Below are positions 32,652 through 36,006 of a DNA stretch of 36,006 nt, piece by piece (position 1 is the stretch's first letter; every line of letters begins with the position of its first letter). The DNA is from Rikenellaceae bacterium (lineage in GTDB: Bacteria > Bacteroidota > Bacteroidia > Bacteroidales > Rikenellaceae). Under the pieces are notes generated by a model. It did no database searches. It was not told the origin of the DNA and was given only the letters and a program-made list of their open reading frames with translations. Position numbers and translations under genes: made by a program. The DNA lies in contig SUZX01000013.1 of assembly GCA_015059735.1 (NCBI GenBank), positions 1 to 36,006 on the forward strand. The letters run 5' to 3'.

Positions 32652-33086
32652 TTATCGATCTTGCTGGGATGCTCCTGCAAGGATCTTTTCCAGATCAAAG
32701 GGCAACGGTCGTGGAGCCAAAGCTCCTCCGAAACGATGGATGACCAAACAACGTTCGGTATTGGGTATGCGGTGTGAGGCTCGTTCGGCTAAATCGCTGC
32801 TCGATAGCTTGCTGGCCGAAGTGTCGCATTGCGAAGTGACGATAACGAACGAATTGTTGTCGAGGTATAAGATACGGTCGGCGAAGAGGTAACGGATGCG
32901 TTGACGTGTTTTTCGAGGCTTTATTGAGCCGTTGGCATCATCCAACGCAATACTTAAAACAATTTGCAGGTTGGATAAGTCGATCGTGCGTTTCCGGCCT
33001 AAAATAGGGACAATGTGACGTACATAATAATCTTGTTGCTCGATGGCGAGAAGGATATTGTTTGATTGGCACATGGCGTACATCAT
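32652..33086 (-). CDS. Hypothetical protein, 144 residues
   Basis: I do not recognise this protein. It has no signal peptide or TM segment. The N-terminal half alternates hydrophobic and charged residues (KRTIDLSNLQIVLSIALDDANG, then RIRYLFADRILYLDNNSFVIVTSQCD in pattern), which suggests a small beta-alpha fold. The C-terminus contains RFGGALAPRPLPFDLEKI. Two tandem ATGs plus ATGs at 33074 and nearby leave the start uncertain. It lies 69 bases upstream of mutY on the same strand and downstream of RNA B and its terminator. The absence of competing frames with family signatures makes a real gene likely but not certain. Confidence 0.55.
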   Translation of the reverse strand: MMYAMCQSNNILLAIEQQDYYVRHIVPILGRKRTIDLSNLQIVLSIALDDANGSIKPRKTRQRIRYLFADRILYLDNNSFVIVTSQCDTSASKLSSSDLAERASHRIPNTERCLVIHRFGGALAPRPLPFDLEKILAGASQQDR

Positions 33087-33150
33087 TTAGTGTTTTTATT
33101 CATTAAGAGCTCGCCGTGCGTCAATCGAGTCGCTCAATTTATTCGGGATG

Positions 33151-33190
33151 TCAAAAAACTCCTAACACCGAATTGCTTTTTGGGAGTTTT
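33151..33190 (-). terminator. Terminator-like hairpin downstream of RNA B
   Basis: AAAACTCC (33155-33162) pairs with GGAGTTTT (33183-33190) around a 20-nt loop. On the minus strand the arm continues into TTTTTTGAC. It would act as a second stop for RNA B. Confidence 0.55.
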
Positions 33191-33231
33191 GATACTATAT
33201 GAAACTACTGGAATATTGTGTGTTGCATATT

Positions 33232-33447
33232 AAAAAAACGGATGTGGACTTTGCGCATATTCCGCATGGGCTCTGGAAAACCACTGAAGATATAGCACAA
33301 AAGCCCACGCCCGTAGAGCATGGTGATATAATGCCGCATTTCAAGGCGTGGGGACACGACCCATCGGGCATTTTGTGCTTCGCCCTTCAAAAAAGGTTCC
33401 AGACTTTATGCGGAGGCGAAGTCGCATATCCGACTATTTGACGGATC
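33232..33447 (-). ncRNA. Structured RNA B, long irregular hairpin (6S-like candidate)
   Basis: The segment 33239-33432 (194 nt) folds as one unbranched, bulged hairpin. Nested helices: 33239-33243/33428-33432 (CGGAT), 33247-33251/33419-33423 (GACTT), 33262-33267/33408-33413 (CCGCAT), 33272-33278/33397-33403 (TCTGGAA), 33285-33289/33385-33389 (TGAAG), 33294-33303/33369-33379 region (AGCACAAAA with TTTTGTGCT), and CACGCC with GGCGTG near the apex. On the minus strand the closing stem runs into seven T, and TATCTTTG stands upstream. Size, single-hairpin shape and asymmetric bubbles fit 6S RNA, which sequesters RNA polymerase; the family name is inference. It shares the TCTGGAA/TTCCAGA helix with RNA A. 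An 80-residue frame on the other strand appears to be only its shadow. Confidence 0.65.
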
Positions 33448-33453
33448 GCAAAG

Positions 33454-33483
33454 CAAAGATAGTAAAATATTTTTGCCTTACCA
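33454..33483 (-). promoter_or_regulatory. Promoter of RNA B
   Basis: The minus strand reads TATCTTTG (complement of 33454-33461), with TGG, a one-base departure from TTG, 19 nt upstream (33481-33483). Predicted start near 33447. Confidence 0.6.
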
Positions 33484-33612
33484 TGCTGTAAATGAATAAA
33501 AACAAAAATTGGGCCATATCATTTATAAATACACCTTTTTTTACAATGGTAATGATAGTCTAAAATTACTGCTTGTTTTAGCAGATTGTAATATAATTAC
33601 GATATAAATACG
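33484..33612. other. AT-rich intergenic stretch without gene
   Basis: Markedly AT-rich sequence between RNA B and the terminator of the BspA-like gene. Only a small hairpin (CTGCT/AGCAG on the minus strand, near 33570-33585) is visible. Confidence 0.4.
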
Positions 33613-33672
33613 AAAACAAGAGAGACTCTTACCATTGTCCTGATTATCGATCAGCGTCATGGTAAGAGTCTC
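33613..33672 (-). terminator. Terminator of the BspA-like gene
   Basis: A perfect 14-bp stem, GAGACTCTTACCAT (33622-33635) with its complement at 33659-33672, closes a 23-nt loop. On the minus strand it is followed by TCTTGTTTTCG. Confidence 0.75.
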
Positions 33673-33713
33673 GCTCGCCCTTTGGGGCTTGATTAAAACG
33701 AACGCATTCGGCG

Positions 33714-36006
33714 TTATTTGCTTATCGGATAATATCCATCTATTGTGGTAAAACTCCAATGTGAATCGATATAGGCATTCTCGGATCCGCTGGGGACATA
33801 GAGTGTTCCGATTTGAGCGTTAGCAAAGCCACTTGCCTCGTATGAGAATACCGGAGGAGTTACCGCTCCGAGTTTTATCGAGGTCAGTTGGCAACCGTAG
33901 AATGTAAGATTGCTTATTGTGTTGAGCTGGGTGCAATGGGTTGCGTCGAATGTTTTGAGCGACGTACATTCTGCGAATGCACCGCTGGCACTTCCCTCGT
34001 TATACCATTCGTCGCCCTTTATGGTTGTCAGTTTCGAGTTCTCTGCAAATTGAACACTCTCCAAGGCCGTACAACCGGCAAAACCCGAATCGATGGTCGT
34101 CACGCTGGCCGGAATGGTTACGGTCGATAATGCCGTACAATTCTGGAAAACACCGTGCCCGATGCTGTCCAATGCACCAGTTTGTGCAAATTCGATCTCT
34201 TTGAGTGAGGAACAATCTTGGAATGCATATTCTCGCAGACTTTTGAGCGAGGCCGGCAAGCTAACTTTCTCCAATGCCGTCAACTGTTGGAATCCCCCGT
34301 CGATCACCTCCAATTGACTGTCGCTCGGGAATTCGAGTGTGGTTAATTGCGGGCAACCTCGGAAAGCGTCCTCAATATATTTGATTGTAGAAGGGAGGGT
34401 AACCGATTGCAAATTGGGGCAGTTAAAAAATGAATTCGGCAACGAATCTATTTGAGCATTCTCAAAAGAGACGGTTGTAAGATTTTTGCAATTGCCGAAA
34501 TTGGCAGGTTTGATGGAGATAATGGTATTGTTCGAATGAAAACTTGCGGTTTTCAGGTTGTCGCACATGTTTATAGCTCCCTCCGAGATTTCGCGGATTC
34601 GGCCGATAAACATGCTAAATATCATGTAAGTATCTGTTAGGGTTGTGGTGGGGGACATAAATACCAAAGATACCGTACCGTTTTCTCGGCGCAACAATAT
34701 GCGTCCGTTTTCAATGCCGGCAACATAATAATAGGGATTGCCGCTTGCTACATCGATATCTTTCAGTGAGGTACAACCTGTAAAGGCCATTCCTTCGATG
34801 GATTTTACCGAGGCAGGAATTGTAAATTCTGTAAGATTGGAGTTTGCCATAAAAGCACCATATTCTATGGTTTCCAATTGGCTGCCGGTTTCGAATGTCA
34901 CCGAAGTTAAACCAACGGCATCAGTATTTAGAACAAGACTAAATGCACTATTGCCTATTTTGGTTACGGTATTGGGAATGGTGATAGCCCTGAGACAACC
35001 ACCTATGTTGCTAAAAGAAGCTTCTCCGATCTCGGTAATAGGATTCTCGAAATAGAAAGTTACGTTGTAAGTGCCGGCCTCTTTGTAGATATGGCCGGAT
35101 TCTGTTCCCTCGTTACCATCGCCATAGTCAATCAGTAGTAGTGGGTTATCTATTCCCGTAATCCCCTTGCTGCTATTAAATAAGAAAGCTTTATTATTAA
35201 CAGAGGGATTCGGAGAAGAAAGGGTAGTATATGTCGCTTCGAGTTTATATTGCGAACGACGTGATACGGTCAACGGGAAGTAGCCGGATGCAATTTCAGT
35301 ATTGTTGCTTGTGATAAAGAGCATAGCATTGACCGCAGCATTGCCGGCAAAGAAGTTTGCCGAGAGATTCTCTCCCGAAACCTTGACCGTGATTGTGCCA
35401 TTGGTTTCGTCGGCTTCGCAAGCCAAAATGGGCATATCCACAAAATCGACAGCACGCGAGATGGTGTTTACGGCTTTCATGGAGAGTGCCTTATCCCACT
35501 CGGTAGCAAGTTTCGTAACCGCGCTTTTGGGAAGTACCACAAAGTCGATCTCGGCATAGCTGCCCTCGGCAGTACCGAAGTAGTAAACCGTAGCTTTGCC
35601 GTCGGAATATTTGGGAATGAAACTTACCGATTGCAGGTAGCTCGATGCCATCGGAATGGTAATTGTCGTGCCGTCGTTGAGTGTGAAATAGACGTTGTTT
35701 TCGTCTTGCGTGATATCCTTGAATGTCGGGTCGCCCTGTTCTCCCTTTTCTCCTTTCTCACCCGTAGCCTTGCCGAGTTGTGTCCACGAGTTTCCGTTGT
35801 CGTAGGAGATCATCCAATAGTCGTTCTCGATTTTGAGTTGTGGGGTGATACCATCCTTGCCGTTTTCGCCATTAGTACCGTTTGTTCCATTGGTGCCGTT
35901 TTGTCCGTTTTCGCCATCTTTCCCATCTTTGCCCTCGGCCTTGATTTTGTTGCCATTCTCGTCGAGCAACCACTCGCCGTTGACGGTCCAATAATAGATG
36001 TTGTCG
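33714..36006 (-). CDS. BspA-like leucine-rich repeat surface protein, partial (5' end beyond window)
   Basis: At least 763 residues are visible; the frame stays open to the window edge, so the signal peptide and start are missing. It opens with YYWTVNGEWLLDENGNKIKA, a DUF4988-type segment, followed by a collagen-like Gly-rich stretch (GKDGENGQNGTNGTNGTNGE). A second short one is GEKGEKGEQGDP. After a beta-rich region come a PKD-like piece (LLIDYGDGNEGTESGHIYKEAGTYNVTF) and about a dozen BspA/LRR_5 repeats of the form 'F.(G/N)C..L..(V/I)..P.S(V/L)..I'. Such proteins are typically surface lipoproteins of Bacteroidetes mediating adhesion; the anchor cannot be checked. It has its own terminator (33613-33672). 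Confidence 0.9.
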   Translation of the reverse strand, partial: DNIYYWTVNGEWLLDENGNKIKAEGKDGKDGENGQNGTNGTNGTNGENGKDGITPQLKIENDYWMISYDNGNSWTQLGKATGEKGEKGEQGDPTFKDITQDENNVYFTLNDGTTITIPMASSYLQSVSFIPKYSDGKATVYYFGTAEGSYAEIDFVVLPKSAVTKLATEWDKALSMKAVNTISRAVDFVDMPILACEADETNGTITVKVSGENLSANFFAGNAAVNAMLFITSNNTEIASGYFPLTVSRRSQYKLEATYTTLSSPNPSVNNKAFLFNSSKGITGIDNPLLLIDYGDGNEGTESGHIYKEAGTYNVTFYFENPITEIGEASFSNIGGCLRAITIPNTVTKIGNSAFSLVLNTDAVGLTSVTFETGSQLETIEYGAFMANSNLTEFTIPASVKSIEGMAFTGCTSLKDIDVASGNPYYYVAGIENGRILLRRENGTVSLVFMSPTTTLTDTYMIFSMFIGRIREISEGAINMCDNLKTASFHSNNTIISIKPANFGNCKNLTTVSFENAQIDSLPNSFFNCPNLQSVTLPSTIKYIEDAFRGCPQLTTLEFPSDSQLEVIDGGFQQLTALEKVSLPASLKSLREYAFQDCSSLKEIEFAQTGALDSIGHGVFQNCTALSTVTIPASVTTIDSGFAGCTALESVQFAENSKLTTIKGDEWYNEGSASGAFAECTSLKTFDATHCTQLNTISNLTFYGCQLTSIKLGAVTPPVFSYEASGFANAQIGTLYVPSGSENAYIDSHWSFTTIDGYYPISK

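Noticed and set aside
33239..33432. tmRNA, RNase P RNA or SRP RNA at RNA A or RNA B
   Set aside because: None of the conserved landmarks is present (tRNA-like ends with a tag frame, GAGGAAAGTCC, or the GGAAGGAAGCA-type apical loop).
33199..33441. Open frame of 80 residues on the plus strand
   Set aside because: It coincides almost exactly with the RNA B hairpin, has no family signature, and the promoter and T-run point to transcription of the opposite strand.
35760..35960. CRISPR-like short repeats
   Set aside because: The repeated GTTnCCnTT-like triplets encode the Gly-Asn/Lys-Asp collagen-like repeats of the BspA-like protein, with no unique spacers.

Overview
The window looks like a chromosomal segment from an anaerobic gut-type member of Bacteroidales, most plausibly Alistipes or a near relative (Rikenellaceae). 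This is inferred from family content and not from a marker-gene phylogeny. Supporting signs are repeated Bacteroidetes-type promoters (-33 TTG/TTTG, about 19-20 nt, -7 TAnnTTTG), starts without obvious Shine-Dalgarno sequences, a long Ala-rich tail on ribosomal protein S16, and families typical of the phylum: DUF4301, DUF4290, DUF4369-thioredoxin lipoproteins, M64 peptidase, GH2 with DUF4982, and a BspA-type LRR protein. I see no IS element, integrase, CRISPR array or prophage block.

Layout. (1) 1-2563: rpsP with promoter and terminator, a secreted PHP-domain protein, tRNA-Arg(UCU). (2) 2657-7877: a dispersed repeat, then a compact five-gene operon encoding a heterodisulfide-reductase-like complex (HdrC, HdrB, HdrA, a second small HdrC, and a cytochrome-b/HdrD fusion). 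It looks like a soluble HdrABC-type module joined to a membrane HdrDE-type quinone module, with no hydrogenase, formate dehydrogenase or sulfur gene beside it. (3) 7930-9330: initiator tRNA, a small outer-membrane-type protein, a structured RNA (RNA A), tRNA-Arg(ACG). (4) 9451-17622, all on the minus strand: murB, tilS, holA, a class IV aminotransferase homologue lacking its catalytic lysine, a one-TM coiled-coil protein, coaD, lpxD, a TlpA-like lipoprotein and ruvC. (5) 17700-21388 plus: DUF4301, NhaC antiporter, HAD phosphatase, followed by a second, inverted copy of the dispersed repeat. (6) 21704-24716 minus: an M64 metallopeptidase with LRRs and a sigma-54 activator with a degenerate receiver and no DNA-binding domain. 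(7) 24987-31522 plus: DUF4290, a thioredoxin-fold lipoprotein without cysteines, lpxH, thyA, a secreted GH2 enzyme and folA. (8) 31524-36006 minus: mutY, a small unknown, a second structured RNA (RNA B), and a BspA-like protein cut by the window edge.

The most unusual signals are: the Hdr-like operon; two independently promoted ~200-nt RNAs that fold as long irregular hairpins ending in T-runs and share the same 7-bp core helix (TCTGGAA/TTCCAGA) in the same position and polarity, resembling 6S-type RNA architecture; and three proteins that keep their fold but lose the residues expected for catalysis or signalling (the class IV aminotransferase, the sigma-54 response regulator, the thioredoxin-like lipoprotein). 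All functional calls come from reading motifs by eye; no database search was run.
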